DNA from: Gossypium raimondii | Lineage: Eukaryota; Streptophyta; Magnoliopsida; Malvales; Malvaceae | Direction of reading: 5' to 3' | Assembly: GCF_025698545.1 (NCBI RefSeq) | Contig: NC_068571.1 | Span: 51,679,733-51,743,732, forward strand | Length of the DNA: 64,000 nt | Shown: in pieces, positions 24,084 through 36,486 of the stretch | Numbering within the stretch: position 1 is the stretch's first letter | How the letters are laid out: every line of letters begins with the position of its first letter | Position numbers and translations under genes: made by a program | The notes under the pieces: generated by a model | The model's input: the letters and a program-made list of their open reading frames with translations, nothing else | What the model was told of the DNA's origin: nothing | Database searches by the model: none

Positions 24084-24090
24084 TATAAAG
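24084..24090 (+). promoter_or_regulatory. Possible TATA box of the RIPK-like gene
   Basis: TATAAAG lies 146-140 bases before the ATG at 24230. It fits a TATA box with a 5' UTR of about 110 bases. Position and sequence are the only evidence. Confidence 0.35.
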
Positions 24091-24229
24091 AGTCCCATAA
24101 GCCTTCACCAAAGTCCTTAACACCCTGGAAAATTTTCCCTCATTTTCTTGGATAAAAGGGACTGTTTGTGTTTGTTTCCTGAGAAAAAAAGGAAAACCCA
24201 AAATTTTCTCTTTTGTTTTAAAGTAGAAA

Positions 24230-26013
24230 ATGACCGTGAAGAAGAAGATCACATGGAAATCACTAATGCCAAGCTGTTACAAAAGCAAAGACTCATCAGA
24301 TTCGGGGGAAAACAGATTGAAATTGAAACCATGCCAGTTCCAAAGAATATCACTATCAGATGTGAGTGATCCAAGTTCACCAATCTGTGTTAATGATCTT
24401 TCAACATCACTCTTTGGTTCAAATCTTTATGTCTTCACATTAGCCGAGTTAAGGCTAATAACCCACAATTTTGCACGGTGTAACTTGCTTGGTGAAGGAG
24501 GGTTCGGACCAGTGTACAAAGGGTTTGTTGATGATAAGCTTAGACCTGGTTTAAAGGCTCAACCTGTAGCTGTTAAAACACTTGATTTGGATGGCTTGCA
24601 AGGTCATAGAGAATGGCTGGTTAGTTTTTGGCCTCTTAGTCTTATTGGTCTCCATTTATGGTTTTATTATGTGCTGAAAATTTGTGTTTATTTGCAGGCT
24701 GAAATTATCTTCCTTGGACAACTTAGGCACCCTCATTTGGTTAAATTGATTGGTTATTGTTATGAAGACGTGAACCGGCTTCTCGTCTACGAGTATATGC
24801 CGAGAGGCAGCTTGGAGAATCAACTCTTTAGAAGTATGTAACCGTGATTATAAGTTCGTTCCATAACATGGAGGCTCATGTACTAGGAGTCAATTATATT
24901 TTGTCCTCTCTGCTAAAAGACAGTACAAGTGGATAGAAATTTTTAACAGGAAGGAGCAATTTTCTCTTTGATCTGAAGCACAGGGACTAATTTGCTCCTT
25001 TTTTAAATAGAGAGGGCAAAATGCAATTTGACTCTTAGTACAGGGGGTTATTTTATCGGCTATATGCATATTCTGATATATTTTTTTGGTTCAATTTGCA
25101 GGGTATTCAGCTACTTTGCCATGGTCAACTAGGATGAAAATTGCTTTAGGAGCAGCAAAGGGATTAGCTTTCCTGCATGAAGCTGATAAACCAGTGATAT
25201 ATAGGGATTTTAAATCATCAAACATTTTGTTAGATTCTGTAAGGACTTAAAAGTTTCAGTTCAATGTTCTTAATATTTTATTGAAGTGTTTGATGAAATT
25301 ACTGAGAGAACAATGTTGGTTTCAGGATTATAATTGCAAGTTATCGGATTTCGGGTTAGCAAAAGACGGTCCAGAAGGGGGAGAAACGCACGTAACGACC
25401 CGAGTGATGGGCACGCAAGGATATGCTGCGCCGGAGTATATCATGACCGGTAAGCCGAATCAAATGTAATTGGTTGGAAAGTCAAAAACCATGTGATGTA
25501 CCTAACCCAAAATTTCATATGCTATTTTCAGGCCACTTGACAACAATGAGTGATGTTTACAGCTTCGGGGTCGTTCTCTTGGAGCTATTAACAGGGAAAC
25601 GATCGATGGATAACACCCGCCCGAGTCGAGAGCAGAGCCTTGTGGAATGGGCAAGGCCATTATTGAGGGACCCTAAGAGGCTTGACAGGGTAATAGACCC
25701 TAGGCTTGAGGGACAATATTCCAACAAAGGGGCTCAAAAAGTGGCTGCATTGGCTTACAAATGCTTGAGCCATTACCCCAAACCAAGGCCTACAATGGGG
25801 GATGTGGTCATAGTCTTGGAATCAGTGCAAGGGTTTGAAGATGAATTTGTGGGACCATTTGTGTATGTGGTGCCTAATGAAGCCGATGATAGCAACGAAT
25901 TTCTCGCCAAGAAAGGGGAAAACGAACACGATTCGCCTCTTCGTGGTTGGAGAAATCGGATCAAGTTGCCGCCTTCTTCGGTAGCTAATGCCGAATCTCC
26001 ATGTAGTATATGA
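24230..26013 (+). CDS. RIPK-like receptor-like cytoplasmic kinase (RLCK-VII), five exons
   Basis: Exons are 24230-24619, 24698-24833, 25102-25238, 25326-25449 and 25532-26013, with GT-AG introns and a 422-residue product. Kinase landmarks: glycine loop GEGGFG at 88-93, VAVK with Lys116, helix-C Glu132, catalytic [10 protein letters not shown] (Asp211, Asn216), DFG at 229-231, and the family activation segment [23 protein letters not shown] ending near 260. The N-terminus ([12 protein letters not shown]) and the PSSP...[16 protein letters not shown] stretch match RIPK/PBL-type kinases, Ser/Thr kinases that act under immune receptors at the plasma membrane, for example on RIN4. There is no Gly2, so no N-myristoylation signal, as in RIPK. 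A basic, Ser-rich tail follows the kinase domain. All catalytic residues are present, so the kinase should be active. The exact orthologue within RLCK-VII is not settled. Confidence 0.93.
24871..25050. mobile_element. MITE inside intron 2 of the RIPK-like gene
   Basis: The left arm GGCTCATGTACTAGGAGTCA...TTTTGTCCTCTCTGCTAAAA and right arm AATAGAGAGGGCAAAATGCA...GACTCTTAGTACAGGGGGTT are inverted copies of about 48 bases. The element fills most of the 268-base intron but leaves both splice sites intact. It is related to the family at 23040 and 58768. Confidence 0.7.
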
Positions 26014-26514
26014 GAATTTGAGGCATAATATAGTTGGTTGAAATTTACCTATACATATGGTTGTAAATATTGTCAAAGGAAAACAGCTAGAGGAAAAACA
26101 CAAGTAGAAAAATTGAGTTGAAACAGCATCAACTTATCTAGTATTCTGAAAATAATAGCTGAAGAGGGTACTTTGAAACAAACCAAATGTTCTTTGGTAA
26201 TCATTTTTCTAAGATTCCAGAGAATTCGAGTTAATTGTATCAAGCATCTTCAAAATTATCATCCAGATTTTAAATTGCTTAATAAATTTCAAATATTTTA
26301 ATTGAATATTTGAAGTATCAATATTGTATCAATCACGTCCTTTTATTACTATACGTATCAATTTAGTCCTTGAAAATCTTTCGGATATATCATGACACTG
26401 GATAAAATTGTAAACACGTGTACCTATTGTATAAATCACTTGGATGTAACATATTGAAAAACAAAAAGAAGAAGACAATGTAATTAAAATTTAGAAGGTT
26501 ATTTTTAGGCTTAA
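26014..26514. other. 3' flank of the RIPK-like gene
   Basis: Probably contains the 3' UTR (first 150-250 bases), then AT-rich sequence without a recognisable element. Confidence 0.35.
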
Positions 26515-27113
26515 TATGACATTTGATACTTGAATATGACACTTTTACCTAATTTGGTACTTGAACTTGACATTTTTTCTTAATTTGGTATGTAATCTTG
26601 ACTTATTTTCACAATTTGGTATCTAATTTTCTTTGTGTGTGTGAGATTTGGTATCTGAACTTATACAAATTATTTCAATATATTAGCAATGTTATTTTTA
26701 TGAGGTAGCAAAATAATCAATTTATGATCGACATGTGGTACATGATATGGTATTCCTTTTTTGTTTAAATGCTCAAGTACTTTTAGTTTAATGTATTTAT
26801 TTCATTTTATTAATTTAACATAATGAAATTTGTATTTTAGGATTTTAAAACTCTTATTATATTAATTTGCTAAGTATATCTCAATTTTTCTCTAATACTG
26901 ATGATATTTTTGTAGCATAACATGAATTTTTTAACGTCACTAGTGTTTTGAGTACTTTGTATTAACAAGTTTAGGTACCAAATTAGGAAAAAAATGTTAA
27001 GTTTAGGTACCAACTTGGACCAAAAATGATTTCAGTACCAAATTAGCCAAAAAAGTTTAGGTGCCAGATTAGAAAAAAATATCATGTTCAGGAACCAAAT
27101 GTTATATAACCCT
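26515..27113. mobile_element. Palindromic MITE, about 600 bp ('TAATTTGGTACTTGAAC' family)
   Basis: The left arm repeats 'aatttggtacttgaacttgacattttttc' and the right arm has 'gtttaggtaccaaattaggaaaaaaatgttaag' several times in inverse orientation. Each arm is internally repetitive (a unit of about 30 bases, three to four times). No TSD was found. Non-coding. Confidence 0.65.
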
Positions 27114-27579
27114 TTTTTTTAACATGTCAAATCCAAACCAGTAAGAAGTACGAACATGTTTGCAATTTAATTCATGTTTTTTAAATATGTTTCACGTAAA
27201 TTTGAGTTGCCATTAGATGCCGAAGTTAATGATAAGACTGATAAAAGAATTTATTGATAAATATACTCAATTAAAATAATTTAAAATTGAAGTGATAGGA
27301 CATTTAATACAACTAATAAAAAAGAAGAAGAAAAATCAAAACAACCTAACACGTAAATTTCATATTAATTGTTCATAGCTTGAGAATAGACAAAACCTAA
27401 CCAATAATTTAAAATAATATAAGAGAGAAAATTTTCAGCAGTAGCATAGCAATAGTAAAGAAAATTGCAGTTACACTAAAAGAATATTAGAATTTTCAAC
27501 AACCACTCACCCGCCCACCCTCTAAACTATTTCTTTTTTATTAATAAATTTTCACATTCTTTTTAAAAAATTATTATTC

Positions 27580-28005
27580 TGTTTATTATTAGTAGATCAC
27601 TAAATAAATTTTCATTTTGGTCATTTAATTAAAAAAATGTTACAGTTTGGTCACTGAATTATTCGAATTTTTTTCTTTAAGTCATTAAGTCATGAAACAA
27701 CTTTGAACGTCACAAATTTGCGAACCAAAATTCAAACATCTTTTCTCTCCGATCTCCGACACTGGCTATCAGATCGACTTAGATCTAAGGTATGTTTTTC
27801 TACTAGTCGATGGGTACTAATCCACCATACCGATCGTCGCTTGGATCTTTTTGGTAGAACTTTAAAAAAAAAAATTAACAACCTAGTAATTTAAATAAAA
27901 ACTCTTGAATAGTTTAATGACCAAATTGTAACCTTTTTTAGTTAAGTGATCAAAACGGAAACTTACCCATAATTTAGTGACTATTGACGTAATTTACCCT
28001 AAAAA
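27580..28005. mobile_element. MITE, 'GGGTAAACTAC' family (copy 3)
   Basis: The left part is GATCACTAAATAAATTTTCATTTTGGTCATT. The right end is TAATTTAGTGACTATTGACGTAATTTACCC. The interior (TCCGATCTCCGACACTGGC, GATCGACTTAGATCTAAGG, CGATGGGTACTAATCCACC) is shared with the copy at 10190. The short ORF inside (27703-27894) is part of the element, not a gene. Confidence 0.6.
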
Positions 28006-30800
28006 GTTCATAAATATATTTAAATATTATCATATCCATATATTAAAAAAAAAGAATAGAAAAAGAAACATACATCAATATCTTGATTTAAATTTGAATC
28101 TTATTGAAAAGTACTTAATTTTTAAAAATTATTTATTATTTTTGGAGGGCTGAAATTTGAAAATTGGTTGCCAAATTTTTGTTAACGAAGATGGAATTTG
28201 GACTTGACTAATGGAACTAATAATTTGATTTGTAGTAAGTTAGTGGGTCGTAATCATCATTTATCAATGATAATTAGTGATTAATTAACAATCAAATGAT
28301 TGCTTCACAAATACAGTCTTAATCTACTTCTACACATGTTAAACTTAATAGACAAGCAAAACCCCATTTTTCTTCATTATGAGTTAATGTTTTTTCTTCT
28401 TCTTTTTCAAATCTGATTTTTTATTATATTTAAATCTGATTTATATATATAAAAAATCAGATCCAACCAATTCGTTTATATTTAATTTATTAAAAATTTT
28501 AAAACTTAGATTAAAAATTATTAAAATATATATTTTATATTCATTAATAATACTATAATTTTTTTAAAAGAAATTGGGTTTTAAGGGATTACAATTTTTA
28601 ATAAAATTATCAAGTTTGGATGGAGATGGATTTGATCTAAATTCATTTATCTTGCTGTGAAAATTTTATCAAATTATATATTTTTAATTTTATTACTATT
28701 TTTAAATTTTAATTTGCAAGTTACAAAACTCTATAATACTTTATATCATTTTAATAGATTTTAATTAGATCTTCTTAATTTTTGGAAAATTTTCTAATAT
28801 GTAATTTATTTAATCTTGTAAAATTAATATAATATAAATAATTATATAATACTAAATACTAAAAATAAACCCATATTTTAGACCAAGAAAAGCTTAAATA
28901 ACCATATGTGATATTAATATTAAGGCATAAAATAAATTATACTCTTATTCTTTTTAAGTTGAATTCGCAATCCACGATAATTCATATTAATTATTTTTGA
29001 GTTTTTTATCTCGAATTTTGAATATATAATTTAAAATTATTTATTGATGTGACATATAAGACAAATAGTATCATACTAGTATGAAGTACACATAAACCAT
29101 CATGTGGGCTGCCACACCAATATTGTTAAAAAATTAATGTTTTAATCAACATTTTCATTAAAAAACCTAATGACTAAATTTAACTTAAAAATATATATAA
29201 ATTTCAAATTAACAAAAATATAAACGTACGTTGATACAAGAACTTCACCTCAAAATATGCCTGCAGCATGCTTCATGCAATTCTGGATTAACAATGGATG
29301 TCTACGTGTTTTAAGAAGGCTGACTTATGAAATAAATTTGTTGGCCATCTTCAATTTCATCACGTCATTGCAGCATCTAGTGTGGGTGGTCTTGGATTAA
29401 GACCAAAAAAAAAAAAAACTAAACAAATTCCTGTTGTATTTTATAAAGTTTAGGTGTTCAGTTTTATCCACCATGTCTTTGGATATTTTCATGCATGTTG
29501 TTTTGGTTCTTGAGGTGCACTTTTTAGTATTTTTTTTTGTAAATTTCACTTAAAGGTCATTAAATTATCAATAAATTTATATTTTAGTCATTTAATTTCA
29601 AAAAGTTACAAAATAGTCATTGAATTATTTAAAAGTTTACGTGTAAGTCTTTCGATTGTTAAATGAAAGCTCACTATTAGTTCAATGATCATTTTGTAAT
29701 TTTTTAAAGTTGAATGAGCAAAATATAAATTTATTAATAATTTAGTAATATTAGGTGTAGTGTTTTTTTTTTGGTGATGGCAACATTGATGTGTCTCGCC
29801 CATGCCAAACTGTGGCTAATAATCTATGAGGAACTTGTTGGAAACTTTGATTACCTTATTCGAATAACAGTTAGGACGTGTTGTTTGGAACAATCAAAGT
29901 TTTTGGTGTTGGCATATTTGACATTTAATGGCTTATGTTTTAACATTAGCTAACAACAAATGATAAGAAAATTTCGTGGTAAATTAAAATATGATCATCA
30001 TCCACTCGATTAGCCTTGAAGAGGAAGGAGAGGAATTTGAACTTGGTGGATACCCATCTTTATACTTATCTTTCAAAGGATTTGAAGTTGTTGGGGAATT
30101 TGTTTATAAAGGCTTTTATGTGATAAATACTCAGAGATAATTAATGGGACAAAATCAACTTATAAATGAGTGTTTCAAGCCTATCAAAATACTGTTGGTT
30201 GATCACTTGAAGAGGCTTATAAATAGGTTGTTTGTGCTACACTTGTAAATGAGTGTCTTTATCTTTTGTAGTTTGCTATGTTATTGGGTAATTTTGTGAC
30301 ACTTTTAGGTATTGTTTAAAGAGTTTTATTGAATGTAAAAGGAGATATTTGGGAGAGTAATTTGTAATAATCAGAGTCATTGTTTGGGCTGCAAAATATC
30401 CATTGGTGAAAGGGTAGATTTCCAAGTATGAGCCCACATTTTGTCTTTTGTGGACCTCATATCATGTACTAATGCTTTGTGAGCACTGAATAGTGAAAAA
30501 TTGCATGTAGGGAATGCCATATGTAAAGTGTCTTGCCCTGTTGTGTCCTTTAAGGGACATGTACCCGCTATGTGCAGGAGTATATATGTCTTGCAGTAGA
30601 GCTCTTTAAAAAGCCTCACATTTCCAATTATCATGATCATCCATCATATCTCTAACAACTTAATGTAACTCAGTCTAAGACGGATTGACTACATAATTTT
30701 AAAAGTAACCTCCACACAAAAGAGCAATTGCTACAATCGATGCTCACACAAAATTCTTATGCACATTATATTTGTTCCTCAACACTTGTACCGTAAGAGC
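28006..30800. other. Intergenic; partial MITE near 29.6 kb
   Basis: 28006-29540 is AT-rich with nothing recognisable. 29540-29765 carries the 'ggtcattaaattatcaataaatttat...ttaataatttagtaatattaggtgtag' wording, a partial member of the GGGTAAACTAC MITE family. 29770-30660 is less AT-rich and may be an old transposon relic, but no conserved protein block was found in six frames. Confidence 0.35.
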
Positions 30801-30959
30801 TTCAGTATTAGTAATAAGATCAAATCTTAATTTAATAAGAAGACTTGTTTTGATCTTTAAGGTGCCTCATGTCCATCCCCCATGCTTGATCAATTGGCAA
30901 CATTTATCTCATTTCAGTATTAGTAATAAGATCAAATCTTAATTTAATAAGAAGACTTG
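30801..30959. repeat. Perfect 47-bp direct repeat, 112 bp apart
   Basis: Bases 30801-30847 and 30913-30959 are identical (starting TTCAGTATTAGTAATAAGAT, ending AAGAAGACTTG). The 65 bases between are not repeated. This is a recent local duplication or template-switch scar. Confidence 0.9.
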
Positions 30960-31219
30960 CACTCTTTTTAATTTCATCACAAAATACCTATAAGAATCAA
31001 GGCAAATTGCATGAAGCAATTAGGTATAAGATAAGAGTGTCAGTTTAGCGAGTGTTATCTGGTTATTCTTAGATAGCATCCTTCCATCCCATTCATTAAG
31101 ATGTTGAACTTTATCAATATAGAAATTATGTGTATCCTCCATGACCCTTTTATGAAAAAGAGGGATACTAATTCCAAGACTCTTTCAAACCTCAATCTAC
31201 TGTTGATGCAAGATACAAA

Positions 31220-31960
31220 ACTCATCAACCTTTATAGAAAAGATAATCTGTGTTTTTTTATCCTTTGTAATTGATCATCAACCATGATTTTAGAAATCAA
31301 AGGGTTTTTTAAATGAATACATCGCACCATCCTAGCAAAACGCCCAATATTGTAATCTATATTCATTACTTTTCCGATAGCACCTCCCACAGCTCTTGGG
31401 ATACTTCTCTTGCACATTGCTCCCAAACCATAACTCCATTAAGATGATCGCCACAATTAGAACGTTAAATATTAGCCAAGCACCACCCATGGTCCCTCCG
31501 AAAGAACTTTAGTATAATCTTCCATGGATTGGGATTTGAGTAAATAATCGTTGTTTTCTAAGTCCATCAAATGCCATTTGGCTAACGTCTTTCGTATGGT
31601 TTATATAGTTATCATAAGAATGCTAAAGTTGGTCCTCCTACCGAACAATTTAATGATCACAACTTATGCGATACTCTGCTCAATTAGATGATGAATATGA
31701 TTCAAAATTTTGATAGAAGTAATTCCATCAATGTAACCATTAATGGACATCTCCATCTAGTGGATTGAGATTCTCTTCCTCCATTCCTTCATCGACCAAA
31801 TAAGGGATTCCGAGTGACTATAACAACTTATCTTTGAAGGATCTGCATTCCATCACTTGTGAATCCATGTTTACATCACCCATGGTCGACAACTCTTTTT
31901 TTCGATGCTAGACTTTTCTTATTTCCCTTCCACCACCATCACTAGGCGGAATAGATAGCT
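31220..31960 (-). mobile_element. Degenerate LINE ORF1 (DUF4283 domain) fragment
   Basis: Minus-strand frames give, in order, VVVKLLGRRTNFSIL, HLMDLENNDYLLKS, EDYTKVLSEGPWVVLG and, in another frame, CKRSIPRAVGGAIGKVMNID followed by GRFARMVRCIHLKNPLISKI. This is the block order of DUF4283 proteins encoded by plant L1-type LINEs (GPWIVFGQYL ... LYKRSIIEAIGGTVGKVVKLD ... GRFARMAVYVNLDKPL). Stops and frameshifts break it, no zinc knuckle or reverse transcriptase follows, and it is inactive. The upstream limit (about 31960) is approximate. Confidence 0.75.
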
Positions 31961-32735
31961 TTCCAGTAAGATCATTAACAATCATGATTGTTTGAACCAG
32001 TTGGTCAAATCTGTTAGATCAGGAATTGGTCCGAAGGGATGCATCAAACCAGCACGGACTGGTTGAACAGTTCTTTTATGACTTTTTAAAATGATTTATT
32101 TAATCAAACCGGTCAGATCAATGAATCGATGTCTTGATTGGTTGATCATTATTGACAATAGAGAATGAGAAAAAAAATTCTTTTATTAAAAATTTATAAT
32201 ATATTTTATTTTACCTTTTTCATGGATTATGTAATTTATATCTTACTCAAATTAAGTATTCGATATAAAAGCAAAACAAAAATAATATATTATATTATAT
32301 TTCAAATATTTTTAAATTTAATATCTTTCTTGCAAAGTTTTGAAAATTTTAATTAGATCTTATTTAATTGAGCCTTGTAAAAATTTAATTAGATCCTCTG
32401 ATTTTTTTTAAAAATTATTATTAATCTCCTTAAAATTTTAATTAAACCCCAAAACTAATCAATCTCTGCTTTAATTCTGTCAATTCTAAGTGACTGGGCA
32501 TTAATAACTAACAGTTCAATTCCAGGTTGAATTATATCATCAAATCAAGCAGAGTATGAGCTAAATATATAAACCAAAAAAAAAAAAACAAACCAATTTC
32601 AAGAAAAACCCAGAATAATGCTTGAAACAATTACAGTGGTTTCCATATAAACACATACAATCATCAAATTCAATCCCTGAATTCCCAAACCCCGAAAACA
32701 ACAAATAAAAAACTCAAATCATCAATCAATTTCCA
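31961..32735. other. Intergenic and 3' flank of the COPT5-like gene
   Basis: No gene seen. The part from about 32560 to 32735 is likely the 3' UTR of the minus-strand copper-transporter gene. Confidence 0.35.
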
Positions 32736-33152
32736 TCAAGCACAAGCACATGTGCTATTAACACCAGCAATTTCATCTTCATCCTCACTCCTCAACCACA
32801 AAAACCCAATCGTTAACCCCAACACGATCGCCAAAAACACGCCTCCGTTGAACGACATAACCGCCAGCATCAACAAATAACCCAAACCCGAATTCAACCC
32901 AAATAGTAACCCACCGGCGATCTTCTTCGCCGACCACTTACCTGCGGCTCGATTCGGCTGCGACAATAACGGTTCTCCCGCCGGCTTCCTAGATCGCCTT
33001 ACACGGTACCTTACTTGCTCCAAATACTGGTAAAAAACGGAAGCCAAAACACAAGCGAGAAGAGTCAACGCGTAACTCGGCCATGAATCGGTCCGCCATG
33101 AGCTGAAGAGGAGAGTTACCTGCCGGCTCCAGTAAAAGGTCATATGCATCAT
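32736..33152 (-). CDS. COPT5: COPT5-like copper transporter (CTR family), intronless
   Basis: A single exon of 138 residues. It starts MMHMTFYW, the Met/His copper-entry motif followed by the first membrane-proximal Trp. It has three predicted membrane helices (about 27-46, 80-101 and 104-121), the MxxxM selectivity motif MLAVM at 95-99 in the second, and GLTIG (112-116, GxxxG) in the third. The tail ends CACA, giving the CxC motif seen in COPT5. The family works as a trimer that moves Cu(I); COPT5 itself acts at vacuolar and prevacuolar membranes to release stored copper. The loop between helices 1 and 2 is short and basic, as in COPT5. The start is the only ATG consistent with the motif. 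A TATA-like AAAATATAGTA lies about 130 bases upstream on the minus strand. Confidence 0.93.
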   Translation of the reverse strand: MMHMTFYWSRQVTLLFSSWRTDSWPSYALTLLACVLASVFYQYLEQVRYRVRRSRKPAGEPLLSQPNRAAGKWSAKKIAGGLLFGLNSGLGYLLMLAVMSFNGGVFLAIVLGLTIGFLWLRSEDEDEIAGVNSTCACA

Positions 33153-36140
33153 TTTGATTGAATTGAATCTTTCTATTTACAGAGAATTAAAAAAAAATGG
33201 AACTTAATTGATGAAAGATGGAGAATTTAGGTTAAAAATAAATAAATAAAGGTTACAACTTTGAACGAACTGTACTGTACTATATTTTAAAGTTCGTTTG
33301 TGTAGTACAATATGTAGAAAATACGATCTTTTATGTTTGGAAAATGCCATTCACTTATGTTATATTTACAATTTTGCTTCCTTACTATTTTGGGACTCCT
33401 GAGGATATTATGGGCAAAACAGGAAAAAGAAAAGGTTGCTTCTTGGATTAATATTTAGTAAAAAGTGGGATATTTCAGAAAAGATCCTTAAATTGTGATT
33501 TGAGATTTTAAATTAATTTTAACTTTCAAATTATTTTAATTGAATTTGCAAAGTATTAGAATTATATTAATTAAGTCCTTCCTGCAGCTTGAGTGTTTAA
33601 TACAAACTCCCTAACTTGGACTTAACATGGAGTCGAGCTATCTATGGGTTGGGTGGCTCACTTGGTCTAGTCGACCCGACTTAATTTGTATCAAACTTGA
33701 AACAAAATTTATCTTTCAAGTCAATCTGAAATTAAATTAAATAATTTTAAAATATTTTTTATTTAAAATTAATTATTAAAAGGTATAAATATTAATATAA
33801 AATATATATTTAAAATTTTATTAATTTTTAAACAATGGTATGGGCTTTTTGGCCGATTCGGCCAGTAATTTGTTTAGAAGTTTAGGATTAATTTAAAATT
33901 TAAGTTAAACTTGAAGGGGGTCTGACGAAATTGAGCATAAAAGTATTGAATTTCACAAAAATGTGGTGAGGCCAGCTGGATTAGAGTGTCGGAATTTGGA
34001 TTAAACATTTCATGATTAATTGCAGGCACGAAACAAGAGAGTTGGATGAGAAATCGTAATCGCTGTCTCCTAATATAAATCGTAATTATTTGTGGTACAT
34101 TAAAATTAATGTGTTGATATAAAATATCATAAAATAAAATTTAAATTAGCTTTTAATAAATATTACATATGTGAATTGAGTTTTAACGTAATTAGTATTA
34201 AATTTATTATTAGTATAGGAGCACTAAATTACATTTATTTTTTTATTTAAAGGTTGAGTAATTTTAAACTTACGACGTAAATAACTACAGTTTTAGGGGC
34301 CTCAACTGCTTGGAAGAGATTAGGTAAAACTTTGGTAAGCCTCTCCTCTTTTTGTGATGGAGTGGGCTTTTATAGAGAAGAGGGAGCTTTAATGTGTATC
34401 CCATTTAAACGATACCTTAGTACAATGGGGGAGCTAGGGAGGCCGATAGGAGTTTGATTTCTCTAAAATTTTTTTATTTAAACTTTCTATAATTTATAAA
34501 ATTCTAATTTAATAAAAATATACAATTTAATTCTAGCTTAAAATTTTATTTATAAAATAACTAAAATGAGTTAAATGTAAAGCAGAAGACAATTATGTAT
34601 TATGAGATGAACCGATTATGAAATACCTTATTTAATGTTGCTTTTGAAACAAATTTTTATTTATTTAACTTTTCTAATAAAAGAATAAGAAAGGTCAACA
34701 TAAATATTTTGCTACTACAGTATTAGCAAAATAAGGTTTTACTCTTTTATATCAAACTTTTGGTGAATTCGGTTTATTGATTAAGGGCGTTCACCATATT
34801 TTTGTGCGGTAGTTTAAATGGGTGTGTTTGTGGTGGAGATATTGTTATTTTCACATATTACTCACTAAAAACATAATTAATAGATTAACGACGGTTATGT
34901 GTATCAATATTAAAATTTCAACTTTTGAAAAATATATGGAGTTAGTAATTAAATTTAACTAAATAGATTTAACCGAATCAAAATTAAAATTTCAAAATTT
35001 GAACACAGTGATTAAAATTGATTATAGTAAAACACAGAGACTAAATCTACAAAGTACAAAAACCTTAATTTTCTTTTCTATGAGATTTCTGAATGTGTTA
35101 GGATTGGATTAAATGCAAAATCAAAGTTAAATCGAATCCCTAAATAAGAGATAAATTCTAACAACATTATTTCTCAACTAAAACTTTTACCACTTCACTC
35201 CACAAACGTTACATCAATTACCCTTTTAACATATTATGTTCAACATTTACATCCCACTTGAGATGATCAATGACTCAGAAAGCACTAAAAAGAAAAACAC
35301 TAAATTCATTTAGATGACTATGATAATGATTAGGTAGAAAGAAGAAGAAATACGTCTTAAATTAAATATCAATTATAGAAAATTAAATTATGTTATTAGG
35401 TCGTATATTTAGACAATTTAAAATTTATTCTCTAAATTTAAAAAAAGGTTAAAATTAAATCATCTTATTTTTTATTCAAAACTTTAATCCAATCATTAAC
35501 ATTGTTAGTATTTTTCGTCAAAATTATCAACTTGATATGATGATTAGATTACCCTCACATAACGTTGCATATGGTTGACGAAATTAAACATGTTGAAACA
35601 AATTTTTACAGAAATTACAAACAATGATAATGATTAGATTAAACTTTTTTTTAATTTGAAAAAATAAGAGAACTCAATTTTTAACCTTTTACCGTACATA
35701 GATCAAATCTCCATTTTTTAATTAGTAGAGTGACTAATAGCATATTTTAACCATTATAGAATTCCAACTTTCTTTTGCCGCATTTTTATCAAACATATTT
35801 TTCTCTTTTTTTCTCTAAATCGTTTGCATCTTCTTTTATGTTTTACCCAACGAAAGTGTCAACTTTCGGACTGGCTACCGTTTGTCTTTTTCTCCCACCC
35901 ACCAATCTTCTCTTTCTTTCTTTCTTTCTTTTTTTTCCCTCATTCACTCCATGCGTTTTGTGTCTTTTAAATTTACAAATTTATTCTGTGGATATCTTTA
36001 CTGTCTTCACAAGTTGTGATGGACAGATGACGGTATCTGTTGTCGTTGAAACTCCACTAGCCAACGACAATTTCTCTTGGAAAGTGAGTGGCTCTTCGTC
36101 GGATTCTTAATATGTTTCTTTTTTCTTTTTCTTTTTTGAG
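33153..36140. other. Intergenic, no intact gene
   Basis: The first 150 bases hold the COPT5-like 5' UTR and promoter. Beyond that the sequence is AT-rich. 34290-34450 has a short GC-richer relic (GGGGGAGCTAGGGAGGCCG). A (CTTT)n run lies at about 35911-35933. The 35775-36110 open frame is low-complexity (Phe/Ser-rich) and I do not treat it as a gene. Confidence 0.35.
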
Positions 36141-36144
36141 TATT

Positions 36145-36486
36145 TCAGAATAATAAATGATTTCACGAGTCGGTTTGGACCTATCTTGTTTTTAAGTTTT
36201 ATATGTTTTGTTTTTCATTATCTAATAAGTATTCATTTTTAGAAGTTTTTGTCTACTATTGTAGCACGTTTTTTAGTCTTGCTTATGCATGTAGTCTTGC
36301 TTTTGCAAGTGATTTTAGGGATGGTTTTGTCGTTGTCCTCTCCAATTTGGCAGATACTCAATTCTTTTGCCGATTTTTGTCTGCCACTTTAGACCATCCA
36401 AGGTTGGTTTCCTTATCGTATTAAGTTCTTGCAATCACTCAAAATATGTCGTGATTGAGTTGTGACAAAGCCAATTGTCAACATGC
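36145..36486 (+). repeat. Dispersed repeat, LINE-3'-end-like (copy B, truncated)
   Basis: Direct-orientation match of 16455-16825 with roughly 80% identity by eye (TAGCACGTTTTTTAGTCTTG and GTTGTGACAAAGCCAATTGTCAACATG are exact). It stops at the CAACATG block and lacks the A-rich tail of copy A. Confidence 0.55.

Noticed and set aside
24148-24369. + strand ORF overlapping the start of the RIPK-like gene
   Set aside because: Different frame from the kinase. The family N-terminus ([10 protein letters not shown]) is in the frame starting at 24230.
35775-36110. 111-codon + strand ORF, Phe/Ser/Leu-rich
   Set aside because: Low-complexity pyrimidine-rich sequence with a CTTT run. No conserved block, and it abuts a dispersed repeat.
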